Under the pieces are notes generated by a model that saw only the letters and a list, made by a program, of their open reading frames with translations, was not told the DNA's origin and did no database searches. The translations under genes were made by a program, and so were the position numbers. Positions 1 to 8,698 of a stretch of 36,610 nucleotides of DNA are shown here, one piece after another (position 1 is the first letter of the stretch; every line of letters begins with the position of its first letter). The DNA is from an uncultured Clostridia bacterium. Its GTDB lineage: Bacteria > Bacillota > Clostridia > Oscillospirales > Ruminococcaceae. The stretch is taken from NCBI GenBank assembly GCA_947589185.1, contig CANQCK010000014.1:1-36610 (forward strand), written 5' to 3'.

Positions 1-1
1 C

Positions 2-829
2 GGGCTTGATTACTTTCCTCTTGATTGTCAGCTAGATGATAAGTTTGAATTGATTGAGGCAGAGTTTGGTCTGACAGGATTTGCGGTGGTCGTTAAGCTC
101 CTGCAGAAAATATACGCAGGGCAAGGTTACTACTGTGAATGGACAAATGAGGTTGCATTGCTGTTCGGCAAAAAGATAGGTCTGGGTCGCAATGCCGTTT
201 CTGAAATAGTGGAGGCTTCAATCAAAAGAGGTATGTTTGATAAGAGACTTTATGAAAAGTACAAGATTTTAACGTCTGAAAACATTCAGGAAGTGTACTT
301 TGAGGCAGTCAGCCGCCGTAAAAAAGTTGAAGTCAAAAAAGAGTACCTCTTAATAAAGTGTACCCAAAATATCGATAATGCTGACATTTCAGGAGTAAAT
401 GTATACATAAACCCGATTAATGATGACATTAATAAACAAAGTAAAGTAAAGGAAAGTAAAGAAAAGTATAGTAAAGGAGAGTATGATACTTCTGTTACAT
501 CTCCCTCGCTCAAATCAAAAGACTCTGATTTTAATTCTTTAAAAAACTACGGCAAGTACAAAAGGGTTCAATTAACCGAAAACCAATATTCAGGTCTTGT
601 TAAAGACTTCGGCAGGAATAAGACTGATTATTATATTAAAAAGGTCGATGAATACTGTCAGCAAAACGGAAAACACTATAACGATTACGATTTGACAATA
701 AGAAAGTGGCTGGCTGAAGATAAAAACAAACAGCCTGAACACTCTTACGATCTTGACGAGTTTGATGAGTTTACAAAGAACTATGTTCCAAAAATCAAAA
801 GCGAGCGAAAGTACGGAAACTATATATAA
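2..829 (+). CDS. Phage replisome organizer-like protein (Lin1244/Lin1753 N-terminal domain), 5'-truncated by window
   Basis: The reading frame is open from base 2, so the true start lies upstream of the window. The visible N-terminal part (GLDYFPLDCQ, then IEAEFGLTGFAVVVKLLQKI) matches the winged-helix-like domain found at the start of phage and ICE replication-initiation proteins of the Lin1244/Lin1753 (DUF4373) type. The middle is a low-complexity Lys/Glu/Ser linker. The C-terminal third (FNSLKNYGKYKRVQLT to LTIRKWLAEDKN) resembles the small C-terminal domain of phage DnaD-like proteins. Such proteins load the host helicase at the element's origin. No integrase, capsid or other phage gene is visible downstream, since typA follows after 134 bp. 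This is therefore either the edge of an integrated element or a leftover. Family assignment is by motif recognition only. Confidence 0.72.
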   Translation, partial: GLDYFPLDCQLDDKFELIEAEFGLTGFAVVVKLLQKIYAGQGYYCEWTNEVALLFGKKIGLGRNAVSEIVEASIKRGMFDKRLYEKYKILTSENIQEVYFEAVSRRKKVEVKKEYLLIKCTQNIDNADISGVNVYINPINDDINKQSKVKESKEKYSKGEYDTSVTSPSLKSKDSDFNSLKNYGKYKRVQLTENQYSGLVKDFGRNKTDYYIKKVDEYCQQNGKHYNDYDLTIRKWLAEDKNKQPEHSYDLDEFDEFTKNYVPKIKSERKYGNYI

Positions 830-864
830 TACCAAATTGCTCGAAAACCTTCCCTGTTTACTAT

Positions 865-893
865 TTGCAATATTATAAAATTTCTGATATAAT
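865..893 (+). promoter_or_regulatory. SigA-type promoter of typA
   Basis: TTGCAA at 865-870 and TATAAT at 888-893 are separated by exactly 17 bp. They lie about 70 bp upstream of the typA start codon. Below the -10 box is a short inverted repeat, ATGC-AATA-GCAT. Confidence 0.7.
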
Positions 894-963
894 TAAAAAG
901 TTATGCAATAGCATATTAAAACTGTTTATATGATATATGAAATAAATTCGGAGGTAGTAAGGA

Positions 964-2784
964 ATGTTAAGAGAGGATTTGAGAAATATTGCAATTATCG
1001 CTCACGTTGACCACGGAAAAACTACGCTGGTTGACGAAATGCTCAAGCAAAGCGGAACTTTCAGGGAAAATCAGGTAGTCAACGAAAGGGTTATGGACAA
1101 CAATGATATAGAGCGAGAGCGTGGAATTACAATACTTGCAAAGAACACGTCGGTTGTTTATAAGAATGTTAAGATAAATATTATCGACACACCGGGCCAC
1201 GCCGATTTCGGCGGAGAGGTTGAGCGTGTTCTTAAAATGGTAGACGGCGTTATTCTTCTTGTAGACGCAGCTGAGGGCACTATGCCTCAGACCAGATTTG
1301 TTTTGCAGAAGGCTCTTGAGTTAGGACACAAGGTCATTGTTGTTGTGAATAAGATAGACCGCCCCGATTCACGTCTGGGCGAGGTTGAAGACGAGGTTTT
1401 AGAACTTCTTATGGACCTTGACGCTACCGACGAACAGCTTGACAGCCCATTTTTATACTGCTCAGGCAGAGACGGAACTGCTTCATATACGGCAGATAAA
1501 GCAGGTACCGATCTGATACCGCTTTTTGATACTATTCTCAATTACATTCCGGCTCCCGAAGGAGACGAGAACGGAAGTCTGCAAATGCTGGTTTCTTCAA
1601 TCGACTACAACGATTATGTCGGCAGAATTGCTGTCGGACGCGTTGAACGCGGCGAGATAAGAGTTAATCAGGACGTCTCTGTAGGAGATTATCACGAGAC
1701 AAAAAAAGAATACAGAGGTAAAATCGTTTCTCTGTATCAGATAGAGGGGCTCAACCGTATTTCCTGCGAAAGTGCTAAAGCCGGCGACATCGTCTGCATA
1801 AGCGGTATCGAGAACATCTATATCGGCGATACTATTTGCGAGTTCGGCAATTTCGAGCCTATTCCCTTTGTAAAGATCTCAGAGCCTACCGTCGAGATGA
1901 CCTTCTCGGTAAACAACAGCCCGTTCGCAGGCAGAGAGGGTAAGTATGTCACTTCCCGTCAGCTCAGAGACAGGCTCTTTAAAGAGCTTTTAAGAGATGT
2001 GTCTCTTCGGGTATCTGACGGCGAAACAACCGACAGCTTCAGAGTCGCCGGACGGGGTGAGATGCACCTTTCAATTCTTATTGAGAATATGAGAAGAGAG
2101 GGGTATGAGCTTTCTGTTTCAACGCCGAGAGTTCTGTTCAAAGAGATAGGCGGTAAGCTTAACGAGCCTATTGAACGTCTTGTTGTAGATGTTCCTGCAG
2201 ACAGCGTGGGAGCTGTTATGGAAAAGCTGGGTTCAAGAAAGGGCGAGCTTCAGGAGATGACCCCTGTGGGAAGCAGAATGAAATTAGAGTTTTTGATCCC
2301 TGCCAGAGGACTGTTCGGTTACAAGAGCGAGTTTCTGACCGATACTAAAGGCGAGGGCATATTAAGTTCGGTTTTTGCCGAGTATCAGCCGTATAAGGGT
2401 GATATATCGAGAAGAAATACAGGTTCGCTTGTCGCCTTTGAGGCAGGTACTGCCGTAGGCTACGGTCTTTTCAACGCTCAGGAAAGAGGAGAGCTTTTCA
2501 TAACTCCGGGAACTGAGGTCTATGAGGGTATGGTTGTTGGTGCGTCGCCTAAGTCTGACGATTTAGTAGTAAACGTCTGCAAGAAAAAGCACTTAACTAA
2601 TACCCGTGCAAGCGGCAGCGACGACGCTCTCAGGCTTATTCCGCCGAGAATACTTTCTCTCGAGGACTGCCTTGAGTTCTTAGCTGACGACGAGCTTTTA
2701 GAGGTAACTCCTGAGAGCCTTAGAATAAGAAAAAGAACCCTTAACAACAGTTTAAGGGCAAAAGAAAGAGCAAAACAGGGCTGA
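964..2784 (+). CDS. typA: Ribosome-associated translational GTPase TypA/BipA
   Basis: This 606-residue protein is the usual length for TypA/BipA, a GTPase that binds the ribosome at the EF-G site and helps ribosome assembly and stress adaptation. The G1 loop AHVDHGKT (residues 13-20), the GIT switch I motif, DTPGH (75-79) and NKID (129-132) are all present. EF-G-like domains II, III and V follow, and then the TypA-specific C-terminal domain. The start ATG is set by GGAGGT at 950-955. The stop codon TGA (2782-2784) is the loop of a perfect hairpin, CAGGGC-TGA-GCCCTG, that belongs to the dispersed repeat family. The last residues (KQG) are therefore partly repeat-encoded. The gene is transcribed alone from the promoter at 865-893. 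Confidence 0.97.
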   Translation: MLREDLRNIAIIAHVDHGKTTLVDEMLKQSGTFRENQVVNERVMDNNDIERERGITILAKNTSVVYKNVKINIIDTPGHADFGGEVERVLKMVDGVILLVDAAEGTMPQTRFVLQKALELGHKVIVVVNKIDRPDSRLGEVEDEVLELLMDLDATDEQLDSPFLYCSGRDGTASYTADKAGTDLIPLFDTILNYIPAPEGDENGSLQMLVSSIDYNDYVGRIAVGRVERGEIRVNQDVSVGDYHETKKEYRGKIVSLYQIEGLNRISCESAKAGDIVCISGIENIYIGDTICEFGNFEPIPFVKISEPTVEMTFSVNNSPFAGREGKYVTSRQLRDRLFKELLRDVSLRVSDGETTDSFRVAGRGEMHLSILIENMRREGYELSVSTPRVLFKEIGGKLNEPIERLVVDVPADSVGAVMEKLGSRKGELQEMTPVGSRMKLEFLIPARGLFGYKSEFLTDTKGEGILSSVFAEYQPYKGDISRRNTGSLVAFEAGTAVGYGLFNAQERGELFITPGTEVYEGMVVGASPKSDDLVVNVCKKKHLTNTRASGSDDALRLIPPRILSLEDCLEFLADDELLEVTPESLRIRKRTLNNSLRAKERAKQG

Positions 2785-3007
2785 GCCCTGCACGCTCTGC
2801 TGCCTATTAAAAGTTTAATTAATGTTTGACGTTTCAAAACGGCAGGCTAGTACTCTGCGGAAAAGGTAAGTTCTAGCCTCTTGCATCTAATCTCTAGCTT
2901 CTAATCGGTGCCGTTGCATCCATTCTGCCTTTGGGTAGTTTGATTAATGTTTAACTTTGAGAAACGGCGGACTAAAAGTTAGAGACAGGAAAATTATCTC
3001 TGCACTC
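2776..3007. repeat. Intergenic repeat island 1 (two 46-bp modules plus hairpin)
   Basis: The island starts inside the typA stop codon with hairpin CAGGGC-TGA-GCCCTG (2776-2790). It continues with a 46-bp module at 2800-2845 (CTGCC...GGCAG ends, type A: TATTAAAAGTTTAATT core) and another at 2925-2970 (CTGCC...GGCGG ends, type B: TTTGGGTAGTTTG core). The linker between them holds CTAG-rich sequence (CTCTTGCATCTAATCTCTAG) that recurs in the other islands. It ends where the -35 box of the first antisense RNA promoter begins (3008). Confidence 0.85.
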
Positions 3008-3035
3008 TTGACAAATGAAAATAATATGTTATAAT
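3008..3035 (+). promoter_or_regulatory. Promoter of antisense RNA, toxin locus 1
   Basis: TTGACA (3008-3013) and TATAAT (3030-3035) are both perfect consensus, with a 16-bp spacer. The same hexamers and the same 16-bp spacing occur at loci 2 and 3. Predicted transcription start is near 3042. Confidence 0.8.
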
Positions 3036-3041
3036 ATAGAT

Positions 3042-3149
3042 GTAAAAAGAGAGTACTGTACACGGCAAATTAATGCCTAGGCGGTCTCTCCCATGTTAGT
3101 GTTAAGAAACACCGTTACTTTGAGAGAGTAGGCGGTGTTTCTTGTTTTT
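3042..3149 (+). ncRNA. Putative antitoxin antisense RNA, locus 1
   Basis: The transcript is predicted from the consensus promoter at 3008-3035 to a hairpin terminator with an 11-bp perfect stem (AAGAAACACCG at 3104-3114, CGGTGTTTCTT at 3133-3143) followed by GTTTTTA. It ends about 15 bp beyond the stop codon of the opposing peptide gene, so it can pair with the 3' untranslated region of that mRNA. Its 5' end carries GAGAGTACTG, a small hairpin (GGCA-AATTAA-TGCC) and GGCGGTCTCTCCC, which closely resemble the 5' leader of the toxin mRNA. The arrangement is like RatA against TxpA. No expression data are available. Confidence 0.68.
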
Positions 3150-3164
3150 AAGTAAAAAAGTTTT

Positions 3165-3254
3165 TTACTTTTTATGATTAAAAATGTAGAAACAAAGTGT
3201 GACAACACCAATAACGAAATTCGCAAATAAAAATAATTCGGAATAACTTATCAT
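3165..3254 (-). CDS. Small hydrophobic type I toxin-like peptide, locus 1
   Basis: This 29-residue peptide starts MISYSELF, has one hydrophobic helix (about residues 9-26) and ends in a basic tail (NHKK). Length and layout match small membrane toxins of type I toxin-antitoxin systems (TxpA, Fst and holin-like toxin families), which insert into the cell membrane when their mRNA is not silenced. I chose the second of two in-frame ATGs because GGAGG lies 8 nt upstream of it. The diverged copy at 23802 starts only at this position. The first ATG (position 3260) would add two residues. In the mRNA leader, CTCCCA pairs with TGGGAG (3264-3280) and hides the ribosome binding site. The peptide differs by one residue (His27) from the locus 2 peptide. 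Family membership is inferred. Confidence 0.72.
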   Translation of the reverse strand: MISYSELFLFANFVIGVVTLCFYIFNHKK

Positions 3255-3319
3255 GGTCATCACCTCCCATCTAGTGGGAGAAACCGCTTGCCTTTTTATG
3301 TACAGTACTCTCGAAATTT

Positions 3320-3348
3320 ATTATAATTAAAAATGAATACTTTGTCAA
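3320..3348 (-). promoter_or_regulatory. Promoter of toxin mRNA, locus 1
   Basis: On the minus strand TTGACA (3348-3343) and TATAAT (3325-3320) are both perfect, with 17-bp spacing. It faces the antisense promoter about 300 bp away. Confidence 0.8.
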
Positions 3349-3523
3349 ATAATATCAGCCCCAAGCGGCTCGCTGGTCTTGCCTCTAAATTTCTAGCATC
3401 TAAAAGCTGAGGCAAGAGGCTAGAACTTACCTTTTCCGCAGTGTACTAGTCCGCCGTTTTGAAACGTCAAACATTAAAATAAACTTTTAATAGGCGGCAA
3501 AGCCCCCGGCGGCTCGCCGGCGG
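3349..3523. repeat. Intergenic repeat island 2
   Basis: The island contains an imperfect hairpin near 3363-3378, then a CTAG-rich linker (3380-3421) repeated almost exactly at 11434-11477. A 47-bp type A module in reverse orientation follows (3451-3497, CCGCC...GGCGG), and then a perfect hairpin CCGGCG-GCT-CGCCGG (3506-3520). Four bases later comes the -35 box of the lepA promoter. Confidence 0.85.
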
Positions 3524-3552
3524 TTGATTTTTTGGTGCGGTTGTGTTACAAT
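3524..3552 (+). promoter_or_regulatory. SigA-type promoter of the lepA operon
   Basis: TTGATT (3524-3529) and TACAAT (3547-3552) with a 17-bp spacer lie 34 bp upstream of lepA. The -35 box abuts the repeat hairpin at 3506-3520. Confidence 0.65.
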
Positions 3553-3586
3553 AATTTTGTATATATCAATGAATGGATGAATTTAT

Positions 3587-5389
3587 ATGAAAAAAGAACA
3601 GATAAGAAATTTCTGCATAATCGCACATATAGATCACGGTAAGTCTACGCTTGCCGACAGGATTTTAGAGCTCACCTCCTCGGTCGAGCTGAGGGATATG
3701 GAGGAACAGCTTCTCGACAATATGGACATTGAGCGTGAGCGTGGCATAACCATAAAAGCAAGAGCAGTAAGACTTAACTACAAGTCAAAAGACGGAGAAA
3801 ATTATGTTTTTAATCTGATAGATACACCCGGTCACGTTGATTTTAATTATGAGGTATCACGTTCTCTGGCGGCGTGTGAGGGAGCAATTCTGGTAGTTGA
3901 CGCTTCTCAGGGAATAGAAGCTCAGACGCTCGCTAATACCTATTTAGCTATTGAACACGACCTCGAGGTTCTGCCTGTGGTGAATAAGATCGACCTGCCA
4001 AGTGCCGACCCCCAGAATGCCTGCGAGGAAATAGAAAATGTGATCGGGATCCCTGCTCTTGACGCTCCGAGGATCTCGGCTAAAATGGGAACGAATATTG
4101 AGGAAGTTCTGGAAAGAGTAATTACCGATATTCCTGCACCGAAGGGTGATGATAATGCTCCTTTAAAGGCTCTTATCTTCGACAGCTATTACGACCAGTA
4201 TAAGGGCGTAATCATATTCGTCAGAGTTAAGGAGGGTACGCTGAAAGTCGGCGAGACTATAAAGATGTTTGCAACAGGTGCAGAGTTCCAGACAGTTGAA
4301 ATAGGCTATATGGGTGCGACCAGCTTAGTGCCGTCGGGCGAACTTAGATCGGGCGAAGTCGGCTATATAGCGGCTTCGATAAAGGATATAGGCGATACCC
4401 GTGTGGGTGATACAGTAACGTCGGTTGAGCATTCCTGCTCAGAACCGCTGGAAGGCTATAAAAAGGTAAATCCAATGGTCTACTCGGGAATTTACCCAGC
4501 AGACGGTGCTAAATACCCTGACCTTCGCGACGCCCTCGAAAAGCTGAGACTTAACGACGCCTCTTTGTCTTTTGAGCCTGAAACGTCGATTGCTCTGGGC
4601 TTTGGCTTCAGATGCGGATTTTTGGGTCTTTTGCATATGGAGATAATCGCAGAACGTCTTGAGCGTGAGTATAACCTCGATTTGATAACGACTGCACCGT
4701 CGGTTATCTATAGGGTTACTATGACAAACGGTGACGTTCTTTATATTGACAACCCGACAAACTACCCCGATCCCGGACTTATTTCGGCTGCGGAAGAGCC
4801 TGTTGTAAGTGCCAGCGTTCTGACGCCAAGCGAGTTTGTAGGTAATATTATGGAGCTTTGTCAGGACAGACGGGGTACGTTCAAGGATATGAAGTATTTA
4901 GACGAAACAAGAGTAGAACTTCACTATGAGCTTCCGCTCAATGAGATAGTTTACGACTTCTTTGACGCTTTGAAATCACGAACAAGAGGTTACGCCTCTT
5001 TTGACTATGAGATGAAAGGCTATAGTGTGAGCAATCTTGTTAAGCTGGATATTCTCTTAAACGGCGAGGCTGTAGACGCTCTTTCGTTTATCGTTCATAC
5101 CGATAAGGCTTATGCTAGAGGCAGACGTATCTGCGAAAAGCTGAAGGAAACTATTCCGCGTCAGTTGTTTGAAGTTCCTATTCAGGCGGCAATAGGCGGA
5201 AAAATTATCGCCAGAGAAACCGTTAAGGCTATGAGAAAGGACGTCTTGGCTAAATGCTACGGCGGCGATATTACAAGAAAGAAAAAACTGCTCGAAAAGC
5301 AAAAAGAGGGTAAAAAGAAAATGCGTCAGCTAGGCTCGGTAGAGGTTCCGCAGGAGGCGTTTATGAGCGTTTTGAAGCTGGATGAGTAA
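3587..5389 (+). CDS. lepA: Elongation factor 4 (LepA), back-translocating GTPase
   Basis: This 600-residue protein is the standard length for LepA/EF4, a ribosome-dependent GTPase of the EF-G family. The G1 loop AHIDHGKS is at residues 13-20, DTPGH at 79-83 and NKID at 133-136. The C-terminal LepA domain ends with the usual lysine-rich stretch ([19 protein letters not shown]) and [11 protein letters not shown]. The ribosome binding site is poor (GGATGAATTTAT), so translation may be modest. It is the first gene of an operon with the membrane protein at 5422 (32-bp gap) and hemW, a gene order also known from Bacilli (lepA-hemW). Confidence 0.98.
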   Translation: MKKEQIRNFCIIAHIDHGKSTLADRILELTSSVELRDMEEQLLDNMDIERERGITIKARAVRLNYKSKDGENYVFNLIDTPGHVDFNYEVSRSLAACEGAILVVDASQGIEAQTLANTYLAIEHDLEVLPVVNKIDLPSADPQNACEEIENVIGIPALDAPRISAKMGTNIEEVLERVITDIPAPKGDDNAPLKALIFDSYYDQYKGVIIFVRVKEGTLKVGETIKMFATGAEFQTVEIGYMGATSLVPSGELRSGEVGYIAASIKDIGDTRVGDTVTSVEHSCSEPLEGYKKVNPMVYSGIYPADGAKYPDLRDALEKLRLNDASLSFEPETSIALGFGFRCGFLGLLHMEIIAERLEREYNLDLITTAPSVIYRVTMTNGDVLYIDNPTNYPDPGLISAAEEPVVSASVLTPSEFVGNIMELCQDRRGTFKDMKYLDETRVELHYELPLNEIVYDFFDALKSRTRGYASFDYEMKGYSVSNLVKLDILLNGEAVDALSFIVHTDKAYARGRRICEKLKETIPRQLFEVPIQAAIGGKIIARETVKAMRKDVLAKCYGGDITRKKKLLEKQKEGKKKMRQLGSVEVPQEAFMSVLKLDE

Positions 5390-5421
5390 CACAACATTAT
5401 TGAAAGGATTTTCGCAGCTTA

Positions 5422-5904
5422 ATGACTAATATTCAAAAAACAATTAAGTACTCGCTTATTTTCGGCTTTATCGGTGCGGTATTATTACCGCTTATCCACG
5501 AGAGCTATGCAAATATCGGCAGAACCTTCTCGCTTTTGCTGCTTGCGGTTCTTGTTCTGGCTATGACTGTCAGACTGTCGCAGTTCAGCTTAAAGGAGGC
5601 TCTTCTCGGAATTACGCTGACGCTTGCAGTTTCTTCTGTTTTGGGAGCGTGCATTTATCTTTTTGTTCATAACAGCATTGTAAGTTTCTTAGAGAGAAAT
5701 TCAAAATACTTCCGCCTGACAGCAGCCGAGCACCTTAAATATTATGTTTTGACAGCGGTTATTTTGATGTTAAGCTATGCAGTTTGCTTGCTTATATTCG
5801 GGTTTAAGGGTCTTGTCAGAAAATTCAAGGATAATCAAACGGCTGCTAAAAGCTATATCGACAACGCTTTTGATGACGTCAGTTTGAAAGAGGATAAGCA
5901 ATAA
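5422..5904 (+). CDS. Small integral membrane protein of unknown function
   Basis: I do not recognise this 160-residue protein. It has about four hydrophobic segments (near residues 11-27, 36-49, 62-86 and 107-130) and a soluble, charged C-terminal tail of about 30 residues. AAAGGA lies 13 nt upstream of the ATG, a rather long spacing. Its stop codon overlaps the next start (TAATG), so it is translationally coupled to hemW. The position between lepA and hemW shows co-transcription but gives no function. Confidence 0.8.
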   Translation: MTNIQKTIKYSLIFGFIGAVLLPLIHESYANIGRTFSLLLLAVLVLAMTVRLSQFSLKEALLGITLTLAVSSVLGACIYLFVHNSIVSFLERNSKYFRLTAAEHLKYYVLTAVILMLSYAVCLLIFGFKGLVRKFKDNQTAAKSYIDNAFDDVSLKEDKQ

Positions 5905-7043
5905 TGTGCGGTATTTATATTCACATTCCGTTTTGCAAAAGAAAATGTATATATTGCGATTTCTATTCGGTTTGCGGAGACGGTAAGCTGTACAGCGGTT
6001 TTGTTTCAGCTATTGAAAAGTCAATCGAAAACCGTAAGGATAAGAAAATCAAGGTGGAAACCGTATATTTCGGCGGAGGTACGCCGACAGTTTTAAAAAG
6101 CAGTCAGTTAGTGTCAATTCTGAACACCGTTAAAAACTGCTTTGATGTGCCGCCGAACGCTGAGGTAACCGTTGAGGCGAACCCGTGTACGGTTACGGCA
6201 GAAAGTCTGAGCGAGCTTTTTAACGGCGGTTTTAACAGAATATCATTCGGCATTCAGTCGGCGATCGACGATGAATTGTCGGCACTGTCCCGGCTTCATA
6301 ATTATAAGCAGTCGAGAGAGGCTGTGTTAAATGCCGAAAGAGCGGGATTTACAAACATATCAGCAGATATTATGATAGGCATTTTAAATCAAACTAGGCA
6401 GAGCTTGGCAGAGTCTATAGAAAAGATAACTTCGCTTCCTGTTTCACACATATCGGCTTATATGCTAAAGGTCGAGGAGAACACTCCGCTTGATAAGATG
6501 ATAAAAACAGACAGCAATATTTTAAAAAGCATTGCTGATGAAGATGAAATGTCTGAAAGGTATCTGCTTATGTGCAGGCTTCTTGAGGAAAATGGATTTT
6601 TGCAGTATGAGATCTCTAATTTCGCAAAGCCGTCATTTGAAAGCAGACATAACCTCAGATATTGGAGATGCGAGGAGTATTTAGGCTTCGGACCTCACGC
6701 ACATTCATACTTTGACGGCAAGAGATACTTTGAAAACTGCAATGTATCTCAGTTTATTAAGAGTGACGGCAAGTCTGAGATCGAATATACCGAAACTGAC
6801 GTCGATAAGGCGGAGGAATATATTATGCTTTCTTTAAGGCTTACAGAGGGTCTTGATACTGACAGGCTCGCAGACTTGGATAATGAGGGCAGATACGGAA
6901 ATATTACTTCAAATGCTATAGAGATAAACAGGCTTTCAGATGAAAGGCTTATAAACATTTCACGGGACGGAAAGCATTTGTCACTGACCAAAAGAGGCTT
7001 TTTGGTTTCAAACACTGTTATTTCAAAATTATTGGTAAATTAG
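5904..7043 (+). CDS. hemW: Radical SAM heme chaperone HemW (HemN-like)
   Basis: This 379-residue protein carries the radical SAM cluster motif CxxxCxxC at Cys11, Cys15 and Cys18 (FCKRKCIYCDF), GGGTP at 57-61 for SAM binding, and the HemW-type motif HNLRYWRCEEYLGFGPHAHS. The length fits HemW rather than the longer coproporphyrinogen III oxidase HemN. HemW proteins bind heme and are thought to deliver it to target enzymes. The start ATG overlaps the preceding stop by one base. Old annotations often call this protein coproporphyrinogen III oxidase, but no other heme synthesis gene is nearby. Confidence 0.93.
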   Translation: MCGIYIHIPFCKRKCIYCDFYSVCGDGKLYSGFVSAIEKSIENRKDKKIKVETVYFGGGTPTVLKSSQLVSILNTVKNCFDVPPNAEVTVEANPCTVTAESLSELFNGGFNRISFGIQSAIDDELSALSRLHNYKQSREAVLNAERAGFTNISADIMIGILNQTRQSLAESIEKITSLPVSHISAYMLKVEENTPLDKMIKTDSNILKSIADEDEMSERYLLMCRLLEENGFLQYEISNFAKPSFESRHNLRYWRCEEYLGFGPHAHSYFDGKRYFENCNVSQFIKSDGKSEIEYTETDVDKAEEYIMLSLRLTEGLDTDRLADLDNEGRYGNITSNAIEINRLSDERLINISRDGKHLSLTKRGFLVSNTVISKLLVN

Positions 7044-7082
7044 TGTTCAACATTGGTTTGAAATTATAATTGGAGGGCGGTT

Positions 7083-8129
7083 ATGAAAAAAATATGCAGG
7101 GCTTTTTTGTTACTGACGGTTTTATGTATTAGCTTATTCGGTTCGGGCTGCGAACAGCAAAGCAGTTCGGCAGATGTTTCAAAGGAGATTTACACACCAA
7201 AGGTCAGTTCTGAAAGTGATGAAGAAAAAGTCGTCGAGGCAAAGGTAGGAACGATAAGCGAGAAGTATTATCACGAGGCTGACTATGTAAACCCCTACAT
7301 AGAGGCTATTACCTTTGAAACTGACGGCATTGTATCTTCAGTTGATATTGAGGACGGTCAAGAGGTAAAAAAGGGAGAGATTCTGGCACATCTCAACACC
7401 GACGAGATAGACAAGAGAATTGAGGAACAGAAGCTGAGATTAAATTCTGTAAAAAAGACTTTGTCAAAGCTTAAAAATAATAAAAAGGCAGATAAGTATG
7501 AAAAAGAATCTGCTGAATATGATGTTCAGATAGAGCAGAACGCTTATGACAGTCTTATGTCTGAGTATGAAAAGTACACTGTCAAGGCTCCCTGCAAGGG
7601 CGAGGTAAGCATACAGATTTCAGAAGAGGAAACGGAAATCAAAAAAGGTTCTCATATAACGGCAGGGCAGCTTCTTTGCAATATGCAGGCTGCCGACAGC
7701 GAGAAATTATGTATGATGGTGTATGACGACCAGAAGTTTTCAGATGTAGACTTTGGTATGAACTGTACTCTGACGCAGGGTGATGTTACCGAAACAGGAA
7801 AGATCACCGACATAGTTTTCCAGGCACGCGGCGGAGACTACGACGCTTATTACTATGTGATTACTCCTGACAGGAAAAATTCAAAGCTTGTCAGAGGCGG
7901 AGAGACAATAAATGCGTCTATCGACGTCTATACAAAGGAAGATGTTGTTACTGTTCCTGCGGACGCTGTTAAAACAGTAGACGGAAACGATTATGTTGAC
8001 GTTCTTGTTGACGGTATGAAAATTCAGACTGATGTGGAGATAGGAATTCAGGGAGATACTGAAACCGAGATAATAAGCGGTCTTTCAGGCGGAGAGCAGA
8101 TAATAATACCAAATATTACGGAAGAGTAG
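7083..8129 (+). CDS. Lipoprotein membrane-fusion protein (HlyD/RND adaptor type)
   Basis: This 348-residue protein has a signal peptide (residues 1-22) ending in lipobox FGSGC, so it is probably a lipoprotein. A biotinyl/lipoyl-like half-motif (TDGIVSSVDIEDGQEVKKGE, about 79-98) leads into a coiled coil (about 107-155) and a second half-motif (VKAPCKGEVS). Beta-barrel and membrane-proximal domains follow (VVTVPADAVKTVDG). This is the layout of periplasmic adaptor proteins that partner with MacB-type ABC or RND exporters. No transporter gene is adjacent, so its partner is unknown. GGAGGGCGG lies just upstream of the ATG. It follows hemW by 39 bp without a terminator, so it is probably in the same operon. 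Confidence 0.85.
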   Translation: MKKICRAFLLLTVLCISLFGSGCEQQSSSADVSKEIYTPKVSSESDEEKVVEAKVGTISEKYYHEADYVNPYIEAITFETDGIVSSVDIEDGQEVKKGEILAHLNTDEIDKRIEEQKLRLNSVKKTLSKLKNNKKADKYEKESAEYDVQIEQNAYDSLMSEYEKYTVKAPCKGEVSIQISEEETEIKKGSHITAGQLLCNMQAADSEKLCMMVYDDQKFSDVDFGMNCTLTQGDVTETGKITDIVFQARGGDYDAYYYVITPDRKNSKLVRGGETINASIDVYTKEDVVTVPADAVKTVDGNDYVDVLVDGMKIQTDVEIGIQGDTETEIISGLSGGEQIIIPNITEE

Positions 8130-8181
8130 AAGTTCGCTGTTTTACAAATTAAAACATTAATCAAATTATGCAAAGACGGAG

Positions 8182-8205
8182 AGTGCAGGGGTTTACCCCT
8201 GCACT
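8182..8205 (+). terminator. Hairpin after the lepA operon, probable terminator
   Basis: A perfect 10-bp stem AGTGCAGGGG-TTTA-CCCCTGCACT lies 52 bp after the last stop codon of the operon. Only a mixed TGCTTCTTGC follows, not a run of T, so termination is likely but not certain. It also forms the left edge of repeat island 3. Confidence 0.5.
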
Positions 8206-8602
8206 TGCTTCTTGCATCTAGGTGCTAGAGATTAGAGGCAAGACCGGCGAGCCGCCGGGCAACGGTGACGTTGCATCCAATCCGCCTTTGGGTAGTTTGC
8301 AAAATGTTATAGCTTGTACAACGGCGGGATGTACTCTGCTAAAACGGTGGGCAAGAGTTTAGTTTTATATTACTAACTACTAGCGTGCCGACAGATAATA
8401 TTAATCTTTTTTGCTCAGAAAACGGAGGCTCTGCTGCCTATTAAAAGTTTAATTTAATGTTTGACGATTCAAAACGGCAGACTAGTACTCTGCGGAAAAG
8501 GTAAGTTTTTTCCTCTTGCTTCTAAGTACTAGTCCGCCGTTGCACAAACTGTAACATTTTGCAAACTACCCAAAGGCGGCAGAGCATCCAGCGTCACGCT
8601 GG
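8206..8602. repeat. Intergenic repeat island 3 (four modules, three hairpins)
   Basis: This gene-free stretch is nearly all repeat. It holds hairpin CCGGCG-AGC-CGCCGG (8244-8258), hairpin GCAACG-GTGA-CGTTGC (8259-8274), a type B module (8282-8327), a type D module (8385-8431, GTGCCGACAG...), a type A module (8434-8480) and a reversed type B module (8534-8579). It ends with hairpin CCAGCG-TCA-CGCTGG (8588-8602), which directly touches the -35 box of the nfnAB promoter. No plausible gene was seen. Confidence 0.85.
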
Positions 8603-8631
8603 TTGACAAAGACGGATATGTAAAGTATAAT
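8603..8631 (+). promoter_or_regulatory. SigA-type promoter of nfnAB
   Basis: TTGACA (8603-8608) and TATAAT (8626-8631) are both perfect, with a 17-bp spacer. A small leader hairpin AGGGT-TTTG-ACCCT (8650-8663) lies downstream. Confidence 0.8.
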
Positions 8632-8698
8632 TAATAGCGGTGAGATTTCAGGGTTTTGACCCTATACTATATTTAATATATAAGTGGTGAAGAACAAA

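Noticed and set aside
3008-3348. Reading the three modules as MITEs with terminal inverted repeats
   Set aside because: The ends do form imperfect inverted repeats, but I saw no target-site duplication. The internal peptide frame and two consensus promoters are preserved even in the diverged third copy. The inverted ends are better explained by two RNAs with like 5' ends.
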